A stretch of 39,173 bases of DNA from Lawsonibacter sp. (lineage in GTDB: Bacteria; Bacillota; Clostridia; Oscillospirales; Oscillospiraceae): the NCBI GenBank assembly GCA_022791075.1, contig JAAVYL010000060.1:1-39173 (forward strand). Direction: 5' to 3'. The notes under the pieces were generated by a model. That model did not search any database, was not told the DNA's origin, and saw only the letters and a list, made by a program, of their open reading frames with translations. Position 1 is the first letter of the stretch. Each line of letters starts with the position of its first letter. The position numbers were made by a program, and so were the translations under genes. Positions 21,441 through 30,781 of the stretch are shown here, in pieces.

Positions 21441-23909
21441 TTATCCGTTATAGGGGTCCACATCCGCATAGACGGTGATGCCCTTATTTTCCTTATCCTT
21501 CTGGGCCGCTTTCAGCAGATGGGCCAGCAGCGCACGAAACTCCTTTTCCGGCCGGCCATTGAGGGTGAGCCGATAGCGGTACCGGTTATTCACCTTAGCC
21601 ACCGCCGCTGGAGCGGGACCCAGCAGCTGCCACTGGTCCGGGACCCTGGACAGCGCCTGCTCCAGAGCCCGGCGCAGGCGGACACAGCAGCGCAGGACCG
21701 CGCCCTCCTCCAGTCCGGAGGCGGTCACCACCACCCGCTGGGCAAAGGGAGGGTCCCGGCGCAGGCGGCGCAGCTCAATCTCCTGCTCATAAAAGCTGTC
21801 ATAGTCCTGGCGGGCCGCACATCGAATCACATCGTTGTCCGGGGTAAAGGTTTGAATCACCGCCCTCCCCCGCTTCTCTCCCCGGCCGGCCCGGCCCACC
21901 ACTTGGGTGAGGAGGGAAAAGGTCCGCTCTCCTGCCCGGAAATCATCCACATAGAGGGACAGGTCAGGGGCCACCACCCCTACCAGCGTCACATTTTCAA
22001 AGTCCAGCCCTTTAGCCACCATCTGAGTTCCCACCAAAATGGGGATGCGCTCTCTGCGGAACCGGTCCAGCAGCTGCTCATGGGGGTGGGCGGCGGAGAT
22101 CGTGTCGGTATCCATCCGCAGCACCTCTGCCCAGGGGAACAGCTCCCGCAGCTCCTCCTGGACCCGCTGGGTCCCGGTGCCCACAAAATTCAGCAGTCCC
22201 CCGCAGGAGGGGCACACCGGAGGCAGCGGCTGGGAAAAGCCGCAGTGGTGGCACATCAGGCGGTTATTGGCCGAGTGATAGGTGAGCTTCACCGAGCACC
22301 GGGGGCACTCGGGCACCTCGCCGCACTCCCCGCAGGAGACCATCCGGCTCGCCCCCCGGCGGTTGAGAAACAAAATTGCCTGCTCCTCCCGCCTGAAATT
22401 TTCCTCCAGCTCCCTTTTCAGCACCGAGCTGACCGAGGTATCGTTGCCTTGACGCAGCTCCTCCTTCAAATCGGCAATCAGCACCTGGGGCAGCGCCTTC
22501 TGGTTATAGCGTGTTCTCAACCGGAACAGCCCAATCTGCCCCTCCCTGGCCTGATACATCGTCTCAATGGAAGGGGTGGCCGAGCCCAGCACCAGCAGGG
22601 CGTTGTCCTGCACGCAACGGTATTTTGCCACCTCCCGGGCGTGGTAGCGCGGAACGTTTTCCGACTTGTAGCTGCTCTCCTGCTCCTCATCTAAAATGAT
22701 GAGACCCAAATTGTCCAGGGGGGCAAACACTGCGGACCGGGTGCCAATCACCACCTGGGCCTGACCCCGGCGCGCCCGCTTCCACTCGTCGTACCGTTCC
22801 CCTGCCCGCAAAGAGCTGTGGAGCACCGCCACCTGCGGGCCGAAGTGAGCGGCAAATATCCGCAGCAGCTGGGGTGTCAGCACAATCTCCGGCACCAGCA
22901 CCAGAGCGGCGCGCCCCCGGGCCAGGGTCTCCTGAATCAGGCGGATGTACACCTGCGTCTTTCCGCTCCCCGTCACCCCATAGAGGAGGGCGGCGGCGGG
23001 CCTGCCCTGCCGGGCCAGAGCATCCAGCCCCTCCAGCGCAGCCTGCTGCTCCTCATTTAAAACCGGGGGCGGGGCTGGCTCCGTCTCTGCCAGCGTGGAT
23101 GAGCGCAGTACCTCCTGCTTCTCCAGGGTAAGCACACCGCTCTTTTCCAGGGACTTGAGCGTGGCCGGGGAGGCCCCGGTGAAGTAGCACAGCTCCTTGG
23201 CGGAAGCGGCGCCCAAGGCGCACAGCAGCTCGGTCACCGCATACCGCAGGGGAGCGGTTTTCCGCCGGGGCGAAACCATCGCCATGGCGTCCTCGGCCGG
23301 CATAGCCAGCACAGCCAGCTTCTCCGTCTTGTCCCCCACTGCCCGCTGGGCGGCAGTCTCCAGACAGGCCACCCCCCTCTCAACCAAGCGGCGGATGGAG
23401 GGGTTGGGGTCCCTGGCCCCAAAGGCCATGCGGATCTGTTCCATATCTCCCTTGCCGCCCCAGCTCCACAGCAGGTCAAGCAGCTGCACAGCCGCAGGAA
23501 GGTCCTCCGCAGCAGCGTAGGCCCGCTCTCGATCCACCCCCTGCCGGATCGCCACACAGTCCCGCAGAGAGAAATACAGCCCCGCGGGAAGCATAGCCTT
23601 AACACAGTCGTAGACGGTGCAAAAATACCGCTCCCGCATCCAGAGGGCCAGCTGGACAGCCTTCCCGCTCAGGACAGGCTCCTCGTCCAAAACAGCCAAA
23701 ATGGACTTCAGAGGCTGTCCGGAGAAGGCGCCCTCAAACACAGACAGTACAATCCCGTCCGACCCCCGATTGCCTGCGGCAAAAGGGACCAGCACCCGTA
23801 TCCCGGGCTGCAGCCGCTCCTCCAGCTCATCCGGCACCAGGTAGTCATAGGGCTTGTCAATGGCGTAAACCGCTCTGGCCACAGCCACCTTTGCTATTCT
23901 CCTGCTCAA
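21441..23909 (-). CDS. priA: primosomal replication-restart helicase PriA
   Basis: 822 residues. An N-terminal DNA-binding domain (AVARAVYAIDKPYDYLVPDE) precedes a superfamily 2 helicase with Walker A GVTGSGKTQVY and the Walker B stretch ILDEEQESSYKSENVPRYHA. The zinc-binding insert has CGECGEVPECPRCSV, CHHCG and CPSCGG, and helicase motifs V/VI follow (VGTQMVAKGLDFENV, QVVGRAGRG). PriA reloads DnaB at stalled forks. The usual DEEH box reads DEEQ here. I believe DEEQ also occurs in related clostridia. The start is TTG (23909) with GGTGA upstream; a GTG at 23888 is the alternative. A terminator-like hairpin separates it from rpoZ. Confidence 0.95.
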   Translation of the reverse strand: MSRRIAKVAVARAVYAIDKPYDYLVPDELEERLQPGIRVLVPFAAGNRGSDGIVLSVFEGAFSGQPLKSILAVLDEEPVLSGKAVQLALWMRERYFCTVYDCVKAMLPAGLYFSLRDCVAIRQGVDRERAYAAAEDLPAAVQLLDLLWSWGGKGDMEQIRMAFGARDPNPSIRRLVERGVACLETAAQRAVGDKTEKLAVLAMPAEDAMAMVSPRRKTAPLRYAVTELLCALGAASAKELCYFTGASPATLKSLEKSGVLTLEKQEVLRSSTLAETEPAPPPVLNEEQQAALEGLDALARQGRPAAALLYGVTGSGKTQVYIRLIQETLARGRAALVLVPEIVLTPQLLRIFAAHFGPQVAVLHSSLRAGERYDEWKRARRGQAQVVIGTRSAVFAPLDNLGLIILDEEQESSYKSENVPRYHAREVAKYRCVQDNALLVLGSATPSIETMYQAREGQIGLFRLRTRYNQKALPQVLIADLKEELRQGNDTSVSSVLKRELEENFRREEQAILFLNRRGASRMVSCGECGEVPECPRCSVKLTYHSANNRLMCHHCGFSQPLPPVCPSCGGLLNFVGTGTQRVQEELRELFPWAEVLRMDTDTISAAHPHEQLLDRFRRERIPILVGTQMVAKGLDFENVTLVGVVAPDLSLYVDDFRAGERTFSLLTQVVGRAGRGEKRGRAVIQTFTPDNDVIRCAARQDYDSFYEQEIELRRLRRDPPFAQRVVVTASGLEEGAVLRCCVRLRRALEQALSRVPDQWQLLGPAPAAVAKVNNRYRYRLTLNGRPEKEFRALLAHLLKAAQKDKENKGITVYADVDPYNG

Positions 23910-23926
23910 TGGCTGTCACCGTCCTC

Positions 23927-23954
23927 AAAAATGCAGGGGGCGGCGCCCCCTGCA
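23927..23954 (-). terminator. intrinsic terminator between rpoZ and priA
   Basis: A perfect 10-bp G+C-rich stem (TGCAGGGGGC 23932-23941, complement 23945-23954) with a 3-nt loop is followed on the minus strand by TTTTT (23931-23927). It starts 2 nt after the rpoZ stop and ends 17 nt before the priA start, so it should limit read-through into priA. Confidence 0.75.
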
Positions 23955-23956
23955 AG

Positions 23957-24172
23957 TCACGCTTCCGCCTGCTCCGCTCCCTCATTTTCCTCGTTCAGCT
24001 TACCGTCAGCCACAGCCTGAATGGCAATGCTAACCGGCTTCTCGTCCAGCGGCTCACCGGCCATTTCGGCCTCACGGGCAATCTGGCGGGCCTTACAGGC
24101 TACCACATTCACCAGCTCGTAGCGGCTGGGCACCTTTTCCAGCAGATCCTTCATTGCGGGATACAGCATCAT
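23957..24172 (-). CDS. rpoZ: RNA polymerase omega subunit
   Basis: 71 residues. The core PSRYELVNVVACKARQIARE is the conserved omega signature, followed by LDEKPVSIAIQAVADGKL and an acidic tail. Omega assists folding and assembly of the beta' subunit. The gene lies downstream of gmk, the universal Firmicute arrangement. AAGGAG lies before the ATG at 24172; a second ATG directly follows. Confidence 0.95.
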   Translation of the reverse strand: MMLYPAMKDLLEKVPSRYELVNVVACKARQIAREAEMAGEPLDEKPVSIAIQAVADGKLNEENEGAEQAEA

Positions 24173-24269
24173 AGCAAAAACTCCTTATTCCATAAACTTT
24201 TTCGCTCCGCATAAGCTGCTTTCAGCCTCCGGCGGAGCTTTACCGCCCCCTGCGCGGAGCTATAAATTC

Positions 24270-24881
24270 TTACGCAAACTGCCTCAGAATAGACCTGCGG
24301 CTGTCCACCCGGCACTCGGCGGCGGTTAGAATCGCCTCAATCTCGGCCACTGCTCCCGACACCTTGTCGTTGATGACCAGGTAGTCGTAATTGGGAATCT
24401 CCCTGAACTCCACCTTGGCCTTCTCCAGGCGGCCGGCGATCACATCCTCGCTGTCCGTGTTCCGGCGGTGAAGGCGGCGGGACAGCTCCTCAAAGGAGGG
24501 CGGGATAATAAAGATGAACAGCGCGCCGGGGCACCGCTGGCGGACCTTGGCCGCGCCCTGCACCTCAATATCCAGCAGCACGTCAGTTCCCTCGTCCAGC
24601 CGCTGCTGGATCGCCTTGAGGGAGGTGCCGTAGTAGTTGTCCACATACTCGGCATACTCCAGCAGCTCATTGGCGGCAATCATCCGCTCAAATTCTGCCC
24701 GGGTCACAAAGTTGTAATTCACGCCGTCCTGCTCTCCCACCCGGGGGCTTCGGGTGGTGTAGGACACCGAGAAATAGACATTTTTCCTCTGGCTGAGCAG
24801 CTCGGCGATGACGGTGCTCTTCCCCACCCCTGACGGTCCGGACAGTACAATGAGCTGCCCCTTTTCCTTCTTCAGCTGCAT
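24270..24881 (-). CDS. gmk: guanylate kinase
   Basis: 203 residues. The P-loop GPSGVGKS is at 15-22 and the GMP-binding region includes [20 protein letters not shown]. It converts GMP to GDP with ATP, feeding GTP, (p)ppGpp and dGTP pools. The start overlaps remA by 10 bases, and rpoZ follows after 97 nt, in the conserved order yicC-remA-gmk-rpoZ. Confidence 0.96.
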   Translation of the reverse strand: MQLKKEKGQLIVLSGPSGVGKSTVIAELLSQRKNVYFSVSYTTRSPRVGEQDGVNYNFVTRAEFERMIAANELLEYAEYVDNYYGTSLKAIQQRLDEGTDVLLDIEVQGAAKVRQRCPGALFIFIIPPSFEELSRRLHRRNTDSEDVIAGRLEKAKVEFREIPNYDYLVINDKVSGAVAEIEAILTAAECRVDSRRSILRQFA

Positions 24882-25141
24882 GGCTCCTCCTCTCCGCCGC
24901 TGGGCTCCCTGCCCTCCAGCCGGCCGACAATCGCCTCCGGGGAAAGCGCAGACAGCACCACATGGTCATTGTCCATAATCAAAACCGCCCTGGTGCGCCT
25001 GCCATAGGTGGCGTCAATCAGAATCCCCCGCTCCCGGGCCTCCTGCACCATCCGCTTGATAGGCGCAGAATCGGGACTGACCACCGCCACCAGCCTGCCG
25101 GCGGACACCAAATTGCCAAACCCAATATTGATGAGCTTCAA
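24872..25141 (-). CDS. remA: RemA-family regulator (DUF370)
   Basis: 89 residues. The sequence starts [20 protein letters not shown] and continues [18 protein letters not shown], the RemA signature. In Bacillus subtilis RemA is a DNA-binding ring protein that activates biofilm-matrix and osmoprotection genes; in clostridia its targets are not well known. Translation starts at TTG (25141) with GAGGAGG 7 nt upstream. The C-terminal acidic tail ([10 protein letters not shown]) overlaps gmk. Two mutually exclusive hairpins precede it (25178-25229). Confidence 0.93.
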   Translation of the reverse strand: MKLINIGFGNLVSAGRLVAVVSPDSAPIKRMVQEARERGILIDATYGRRTRAVLIMDNDHVVLSALSPEAIVGRLEGREPSGGEEEPCS

Positions 25142-25177
25142 GATACAGCCTCCTCACAGCGGTCCGGTGAGGACACC

Positions 25178-25229
25178 GGGCCCTGCATACTTGCTTCTGC
25201 TCCGCAGGGCCCGATGCTCTCATCGGGCC
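25178..25229 (-). repeat. two overlapping hairpins upstream of remA
   Basis: GGGCCCTGC (25178-25186) pairs with GCAGGGCCC (25204-25212). GGCCCGAT (25208-25215) pairs with ATCGGGCC (25222-25229). The two stems share 25208-25212, so only one full stem can form at a time. They lie in the 101-nt gap between yicC and remA, about 35 nt from the remA start. Confidence 0.6.
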
Positions 25230-25242
25230 GTCCTGAATAGGA

Positions 25243-26121
25243 TCACTCAATATTCTGAACCTGCTCCCGGATTTTCTCAATTTCGGCCTTAATGTCCACC
25301 ACCTGGCCGGCAATTTCGATGTCGCTGCATTTTGAGCCGATGGTGTTGGCCTCACGGTTGAATTCCTGGATGAGGAAGTCCAACTTCCGTCCTGTGGCGC
25401 CGCCCCTGGAAAGCATCTCCCGCAGCTGGGCCACATGGCTGCGCAGGCGGACAGTCTCCTCGTCCACGGCCACCTTGTCGGCAAAAATCGCCGCTTCGGT
25501 GAGGATACGGCCAGGGTCCAGCTGAGTGTTGGACAAAACCTCGTTCATCCGGGCCTCCAGCTTGGCGCGATACTCGGCCACTGTCTGGGGAGAGCGCCGC
25601 TCTACCAAAGAGACCTTCTCCTCAATAACAGCCGCCCGGGACAGCACGTCCTCCTTCAGCCGCTCCCCCTCACGGGTACGCATCTGGTCAAAATCGGACA
25701 GGGCCCGGTCTACCACAGAGCAGATATCTCTGGCCATCTGCTCCACATCCTCCTCCGCCTTTTCGGCCAGCAGGACCTCTGGAAAGCGGGACAGCAAAGA
25801 CACAGATATATCACTGCTCAAGCTATAATCCTCCGCCAGCTGCTTCAAGGCGGTATAGTAGCCGTCCGCCACTGGCTTATTGACAGACACCTGGACCTTA
25901 TTGGCGCCGGTACTGTCTAAGGTAACAAACACGTCCACCTTCCCCCGGGATATTGCATTCTGCACCCGGGCCTTGATGGCCTCCTCGGCGAAGAGGTACA
26001 GCCGGGGGATGCGGACGTTGCAGTCAAGATAACGATTGTTGACGGAGCGCAGTTCCACTGTAATGGTACAGCCGTTGACCGTCTCCTCTGCCCGGCCGTA
26101 GCCGGTCATACTTTTGACCAT
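25243..26121 (-). CDS. yicC: YicC/YloC-family endoribonuclease
   Basis: 292 residues. It begins MVKSMTGYGRAEETVNGCTI, the family signature, and ends with the DUF1732 region (RILTEAAIFADKVAVDEETV, KLDFLIQEFNREANTIGSK). Members are reported to be endoribonucleases that cleave structured RNA. It precedes remA-gmk-rpoZ, the standard Firmicute order. A GGAG lies about 12 nt before the ATG. Confidence 0.94.
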   Translation of the reverse strand: MVKSMTGYGRAEETVNGCTITVELRSVNNRYLDCNVRIPRLYLFAEEAIKARVQNAISRGKVDVFVTLDSTGANKVQVSVNKPVADGYYTALKQLAEDYSLSSDISVSLLSRFPEVLLAEKAEEDVEQMARDICSVVDRALSDFDQMRTREGERLKEDVLSRAAVIEEKVSLVERRSPQTVAEYRAKLEARMNEVLSNTQLDPGRILTEAAIFADKVAVDEETVRLRSHVAQLREMLSRGGATGRKLDFLIQEFNREANTIGSKCSDIEIAGQVVDIKAEIEKIREQVQNIE

Positions 26122-26179
26122 AGTTAGATCACTCTCCTGTTGACAAAGTACACATCTTCTTTCTTAAAAAGCCAAAAGC

Positions 26180-26698
26180 TTATCCCCGCAGCCGGACCCG
26201 CAGAACAGCTGCCACACGGGACAGACCAATATCATAGGCAGCAAAAACCAGGTTGCCTGCTCCATAGAGCAGCAGTGTGCTGTCCAGCAGCCAATCCGGC
26301 GCCTCCGGCAGAAACAGCTTTTGGAAGACAAACCAGAACAGAGTGAGGACCATGTTGAACCAGGACAGCTTCAGTCCCCACTCAATCCAAAGGCGGCGCA
26401 GGGACTCAATATGCCCCTTCACCACAGGGTAAAGGCCCAAAAAGGCCAGAAAAAGCACCGCCACACCCTTATCAGGCAGCAAAAGCAGGCCCAGCAGAGA
26501 GGCCGCAGCCCAGCACAGACAGCCCGCAGCCCTCCCCGCATACAGGGTGGCGGCCATCGGGAACAGTCCGGCGGCGGCAGTAAGGCCGATTCGGCCCGAG
26601 GGGGCCGCACAGGCCAGCCACAGGACCGCCAGACTCCCTGCGGACATCACACCTCCCAGTGCCGTATAGACGCTCTGTTTTCCATCAGGCCTGGCCAT
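26180..26698 (-). CDS. multi-pass membrane protein of unknown function
   Basis: 172 residues with about five hydrophobic segments (YTALGGVMSAGSLAVLWLAC, AGLFPMAATLYAGRAAG, LCWAAASLLGLLLL, VAVLFLAFLGLYPVV, FNMVLTLFWFVFQ, LLYGAGNLVFAAYDIGL). The arrangement resembles small S-component-like or YybS-type membrane proteins, but I cannot place it with certainty. Its ATG directly abuts the stop of the J-domain gene (TGA followed by ATG), so the two are translationally coupled. Confidence 0.75.
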   Translation of the reverse strand: MARPDGKQSVYTALGGVMSAGSLAVLWLACAAPSGRIGLTAAAGLFPMAATLYAGRAAGCLCWAAASLLGLLLLPDKGVAVLFLAFLGLYPVVKGHIESLRRLWIEWGLKLSWFNMVLTLFWFVFQKLFLPEAPDWLLDSTLLLYGAGNLVFAAYDIGLSRVAAVLRVRLRG

Positions 26699-27295
26699 TC
26701 AGCAGCGGCCTCCTCCACACAGACAGTTGAGGCACAGCATGGTAGTACAGCAGTCCATGGTATCCATCCCGCCGGCGTATCCCGCCGGACGGTATCCGCC
26801 CATGGCGCCCCGTTGCATCACAGCCAGTGCCTGCTGGTACTCCATATTGTTGGGCTCCAGCTGCACAGCCCGGGTATAGTTCTGCATCGCCTCATCCAGC
26901 CAGCCCTTCCGGTAAGCAATGCTGCCGGAGAGGAAATACCACTCTCCATCCTTCTGCCCCACCTCGTAGAGCAGCTGCTCCGCCTGGCCCAGGTCGCCGG
27001 CGTTAATCAGGTTGCGCACCCGCGCGTAGGTGGGATTGGACGCCGCAGAGGAATAGCCCTGCTGATAGCCGCCGTAGCTTCTGGAGGAGGAGCCGGCGTA
27101 CCCGCCGGCACGCTGCCGGGTGATGGTGTCATAAGCCTCGTTAATCTCCTTCATCTTCTCCTCAGCCAGATCTGCCAGAGGGTTATTTTGATAGTTGTCC
27201 GGATGATATTTCCGTGCCAGCTCCCGATATGCCTTTTTAATCTCTTCATCGCTGGCGCTCTGGCTCACCCCCAGAACGGTGTATGGATCTCTCAT
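26699..27295 (-). CDS. J-domain (DnaJ-like) protein with TPR region and Cys-rich tail
   Basis: 198 residues. Residues 1-65 are a J domain ([23 protein letters not shown] in KYHPDNYQ). A Gly/Ser/Tyr-rich linker ([20 protein letters not shown]) and a TPR-like stretch ([31 protein letters not shown]) follow, and the tail is Cys-rich ([18 protein letters not shown]). It probably recruits DnaK to a particular client. The ATG at 27295 follows GGAG at 9 nt; a TTG at 27310 overlaps that site. The start overlaps the DUF5685 gene by 4 bases. The same DUF5685/J-protein/membrane-protein trio appears to travel together in clostridia, from memory. Confidence 0.88.
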   Translation of the reverse strand: MRDPYTVLGVSQSASDEEIKKAYRELARKYHPDNYQNNPLADLAEEKMKEINEAYDTITRQRAGGYAGSSSRSYGGYQQGYSSAASNPTYARVRNLINAGDLGQAEQLLYEVGQKDGEWYFLSGSIAYRKGWLDEAMQNYTRAVQLEPNNMEYQQALAVMQRGAMGGYRPAGYAGGMDTMDCCTTMLCLNCLCGGGRC

Positions 27296-28158
27296 CTGTC
27301 GTTTCTCCAAATCTTTTGTTTTTTTATTTCTTTCCAGCTTCCATCAAACACGGCCTTTTGTACCAGAGGCAGGCCAAGATAGATGATATTTTCCAGCAGG
27401 GGCTGCCGGCATCCAAATTCTCCCAGCTGGAGGGCGGCGCCCATCAGCTCCAGAGAGTGGTCCATCGTCAGCCGAAGCCCTTCGTCGTCTCCGTCGGGAC
27501 CATAGCGGGCGGCCACTGGGTTATACCGCCCCGCCAGCCTGTCCTCCTCCAGGTCATCCCGGGCATCGGCCAGATAAATCCACCGTCCCAGGTGGTAGAG
27601 CAGCTGCCCCAGCACTCTCCCCCGCTCTCCCTCCTGTGGGGCTGCGCCCTGAAGCAGACGGGCAAAGGTGTCCGCTGCCCGGTCCAGAGAGGAGCATCTC
27701 TCCTCCTCCAACGCCGTCAGCTCCTCCAGGCAGCACCGGACAGTATGGTCAAACCCAGGCCTGCGGCGGGCCGCTTTTGTATAGGCCGGCTTCAAAACCC
27801 AGGACACAGCCCTGGCGGGCAGGCCGCCCCACAGTCCGTCGTCCCGGGCCGAATCCCGCAGCTTCCACCATGCCAGCACCACGCTCTCATCCGCCGCCTG
27901 CTCCAGCGCCGGACTGTCGGGACACATGGCCTTTTTGAGCAGCGGATTGGCGTGGCACCGGCCCAGGCAGGGGGTAAAGCACGTCTCCGGCTCCCACAGC
28001 AGCAGGGCCAGAAAGGTAAAATCGAAGTTGAGCAGCATAGGAGCGACAAGCCCGTACCTCCGCCGCAGACTGCGGCACAGACCGCAGTAGGTGGCCTTAT
28101 ACAGGTCAAAGTCTCTGCATTTCAGCTCCGGCTGAAGGGGGCGCACATAGCCAAACAT
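27292..28158 (-). CDS. DUF5685 family protein
   Basis: 288 residues. It begins [20 protein letters not shown] and contains [17 protein letters not shown] with Cys residues typical of DUF5685, plus [10 protein letters not shown] and [13 protein letters not shown] later segment, [20 protein letters not shown], is a conserved Asp-rich helix reminiscent of isoprenoid-synthase folds. The function is unknown. It sits 8 nt after the rseC-like gene and overlaps the J-domain gene by 4 bases, so it is co-expressed with that chaperone. Confidence 0.85.
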   Translation of the reverse strand: MFGYVRPLQPELKCRDFDLYKATYCGLCRSLRRRYGLVAPMLLNFDFTFLALLLWEPETCFTPCLGRCHANPLLKKAMCPDSPALEQAADESVVLAWWKLRDSARDDGLWGGLPARAVSWVLKPAYTKAARRRPGFDHTVRCCLEELTALEEERCSSLDRAADTFARLLQGAAPQEGERGRVLGQLLYHLGRWIYLADARDDLEEDRLAGRYNPVAARYGPDGDDEGLRLTMDHSLELMGAALQLGEFGCRQPLLENIIYLGLPLVQKAVFDGSWKEIKKQKIWRNDR

Positions 28159-28166
28159 GGCGTCCC

Positions 28167-28589
28167 TCAGCGCAGCTGCTTCAGGATGGCAAACTCAGGC
28201 GCCTTGCGCCCGGAGATGGCCCGGTCCATCAGAAGGGCGGGGATAAAACCCGCCGCAAGCCCCAGAAGTGCTGTAAGCATGGCGGTCAGCTCACTCAGGT
28301 GCAGCAGATACAGCCCTGCCCCATAGCCCAGGCCAAGGCCCAGACAGGGCAGAAGAAACACCGCCACTGAGGTGCTGATGTTCCGGCCATCGGAGGGCTC
28401 CACCTCCACAAAGTCTCCGGGCTCGGCCCCGATGCTGTTGGATGCCAAAGCCAAAATTTCCTGGGGGGGCTTGGCAGAGCACCCGGCGCAGGCGCCGTCG
28501 CAGTGCAGGCCACACTCCATCTGCCGCAGGAGAGAGACCTCCGCCACCCCCTCCCCGACAATCTGTTTGACAATCGCGTTTTGAACCAT
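28167..28589 (-). CDS. rseC: RseC/SoxR-reducing-system family membrane protein
   Basis: 140 residues. Four cysteines near the N-terminus (C26, C30, C34, C37 in MECGLHCDGACAGC) match the RseC/MucC family metal or Fe-S site. Two transmembrane helices follow (about 74-95 and 100-120). In Gram-negative bacteria RseC is linked to the Rnf-like complex that reduces SoxR; in clostridia a role in Rnf or redox control is plausible but untested. It is 14 nt after cdaR. Confidence 0.85.
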   Translation of the reverse strand: MVQNAIVKQIVGEGVAEVSLLRQMECGLHCDGACAGCSAKPPQEILALASNSIGAEPGDFVEVEPSDGRNISTSVAVFLLPCLGLGLGYGAGLYLLHLSELTAMLTALLGLAAGFIPALLMDRAISGRKAPEFAILKQLR

Positions 28590-28603
28590 TGTTTTCGCCT
28601 CGC

Positions 28604-29836
28604 TTATCCGATGATCTCCACTGCCACGGTGTATTCTCCAATCACGCCCACTGTGCTCGTCCCATTCAGATAGACCTGGGCGGGGACCCGGCTGCCGCCC
28701 AACGTGGTTGCGTGGGACAGGTCGGCCACAATGCGGAACTGACTGGCGTTAATCTGCTCCAGGTCCTCCTCCCGGCCCCGGACCGTCACCTGGACGCTCT
28801 GGGTAACTACATTGGCCGTATAGCCGTTCGGGTGGTCTGTGGTAGTGATATTGTCCACTGCAAAGGTGCGGGTGCTCAGTCCCTCCACTGTCACAGTGAC
28901 CTGGGCTGAGGCAATACCGCTCTCGTTGTTCAGACTGGGATCCAGGTTTATGGAGAAGGAAAATGAATTGGTGGTCACCACCTCAGACAGATTGATGCTG
29001 CCCAGATAGATCTCTTCCAGCCCATCCAAGTCAGCCTGTGCGCCGGACACCACAATCGTATGAGGTTCAATGGAGACCTTGGCGTCCCCCTCCTCAGCGC
29101 CGCCGCCGGGCTCAATATCGACCTTCAGTTCAACCTCCTTTGTCACCACAACCGGAACCACCACATAGGCTGTCTCGGTGCTGAGGGTAACCTCCAGGTC
29201 GTCGAGCACATTGCCCCCGCTGTCCAGCAAGGTAAGGGGCAGGTCCCCGGCAAACCGGTCATCTAATTCATCGTCCTCCAGAATGGCAGCCACCTTGGCC
29301 ACCCGGTTCACCTGCTCCACCGGCCCGCTGACCGTGATGCTCTCCGGTTCAATGGCGGGAGTGCCCATTTGATAGCCCTTGGCCACCCGGCCGCTGAGCT
29401 GGAACTCCACTTCAAAGGGCTTGTTATACAGCTTTCCCACCGTCACCACCACTGTAGCCGGCTCCTGTTTGTGGCCGTTTACATTTTCTGCATTAAAATT
29501 TTCAGGCCAGACCGGCTTGCAGCGCACCACATTTTCCCCCTCCACACAGCGGGAGACGTCCGCCACCATATACAGGTTGGCGCGGTTCATCAGCAAATCG
29601 GTGCGCACACTGGCAGGCGCCTCCACCCGCAGCTCCACAGCTGCGGGCGAAATATCTGCAATGGTGAGCCCCTGATTGGCCAAAACATTGGTCCCCGTTG
29701 TCTCCACCCGCACATTGTGGATGGAGACGGTTCCGTTTGGGTCCACTGAGGCCCGGATATAGAACCAGAAGGTGATGGCCAGCAGAACAGACAGCAGAAT
29801 ACAGACCCATCGCTTTTCCAAAAGCTGTCCCATCAT
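28604..29836 (-). CDS. cdaR: CdaR (YbbR) regulator of c-di-AMP synthesis
   Basis: 410 residues. An N-terminal membrane anchor (KRWVCILLSVLLAITFWFYI) is followed by about four extracytoplasmic YbbR repeats, each with a pattern such as VSGPVEQVNRVAKVAAIL or VVSGAQADLDGLEEIYLGSI. CdaR binds the diadenylate cyclase CdaA at the membrane and adjusts its activity. The start overlaps the cdaA stop by 4 bases. GlmM, the usual third member of the cluster, is not in the window. Confidence 0.94.
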   Translation of the reverse strand: MMGQLLEKRWVCILLSVLLAITFWFYIRASVDPNGTVSIHNVRVETTGTNVLANQGLTIADISPAAVELRVEAPASVRTDLLMNRANLYMVADVSRCVEGENVVRCKPVWPENFNAENVNGHKQEPATVVVTVGKLYNKPFEVEFQLSGRVAKGYQMGTPAIEPESITVSGPVEQVNRVAKVAAILEDDELDDRFAGDLPLTLLDSGGNVLDDLEVTLSTETAYVVVPVVVTKEVELKVDIEPGGGAEEGDAKVSIEPHTIVVSGAQADLDGLEEIYLGSINLSEVVTTNSFSFSINLDPSLNNESGIASAQVTVTVEGLSTRTFAVDNITTTDHPNGYTANVVTQSVQVTVRGREEDLEQINASQFRIVADLSHATTLGGSRVPAQVYLNGTSTVGVIGEYTVAVEIIG

Positions 29837-30732
29837 AGCCCGTCGTCCTCCTCTTTTCTTCCTCCGTTCAGCAGCAGGCCCAGCAGGGGCAGGGAGCTGC
29901 TCTTCTTCTCATCCTGCTTGTCGTTCAGCAGCTCGTTGCGCAGCAAACGCTCCAAAGTCTCCGGAGCCAGATGCCGCTTGAGCATACCGCCCACGGCGGC
30001 AGAGATGGAACCCGTCTCTTCCGAAACAATGACCACGACAGCATCGGAGTGCTCGCTCATCCCAATGCCCGCCCTGTGGCGCATTCCCAGGTCCCGGCTC
30101 AGGTTCACATTGCCCGACAGAGGCAGCATACAGCCCGCGCCAACAATACGTCCCTCCCGGACAATCACCGCCCCGTCGTGCAGAGGCGCCTTGTTCCAGA
30201 AGATATTTTTCAAAAGCTCGCTGGACACGCTGCAGTCCAGGGCGGTGCCCGTCTTAATCACGTCGTCCAGCAGATTCTGCCGTTCAAAGACCATCAGAGC
30301 GCCCACCTTGTCCCGGGACAGGTCGGCATAGGCCTCCGTGGTCTGGCTGATGGCAGTCTCCATATCCTGCCCCGCCTCCTTGGCGGAGGCAAAGACAAAG
30401 CCCAGCCTACCGCTGCCCATCCGCTCCAGGAACCGGCGTATCTCCGGCTGAAAGAGCACCACCAGCACCACAATGCCCCAGTATACCAGCTTATCCAGGA
30501 GAAAGCTGGTAGCCGTCAGGGAGAGTACAGAGGACGAGGAGACGAACATAACCATCATTAAAATCAAGACGCCCCACATCAGCCGCCCGGAGCTGGTCTT
30601 GCGCAGCATCCACAGCAGCTTGTATATCACAAAGGATAAAATGGCAATATCCAGAATATCCGTCAGCTGGATCTGCAGCATTGGAAAATTAGACTGTAAA
30701 AACATCTGAACGCGATGAAACAGCTCTCCCAC
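29833..30732 (-). CDS. cdaA: membrane diadenylate cyclase CdaA
   Basis: 299 residues. Three membrane helices occupy about residues 22-95. The DAC domain has DGA (186-188 in LHDGAVIV) and RHR (218-220 in GMRHRAGIGMSEHSDA). It condenses two ATP into c-di-AMP, which controls potassium and osmolyte transport and wall homeostasis. I place the start at GTG 30732 because GAGGTGA lies 6 nt upstream; the frame is open to 30765. The C-terminal 35 residues are a charged extension. It is the first gene of the long minus-strand series behind the promoter at 30782-30810. Confidence 0.95.
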   Translation of the reverse strand: MGELFHRVQMFLQSNFPMLQIQLTDILDIAILSFVIYKLLWMLRKTSSGRLMWGVLILMMVMFVSSSSVLSLTATSFLLDKLVYWGIVVLVVLFQPEIRRFLERMGSGRLGFVFASAKEAGQDMETAISQTTEAYADLSRDKVGALMVFERQNLLDDVIKTGTALDCSVSSELLKNIFWNKAPLHDGAVIVREGRIVGAGCMLPLSGNVNLSRDLGMRHRAGIGMSEHSDAVVVIVSEETGSISAAVGGMLKRHLAPETLERLLRNELLNDKQDEKKSSSLPLLGLLLNGGRKEEDDGL

Positions 30733-30781
30733 GGGACTCACCTCGTTTCTGCGCAGGCAGCGCAAAATACTTCATCGTGAT

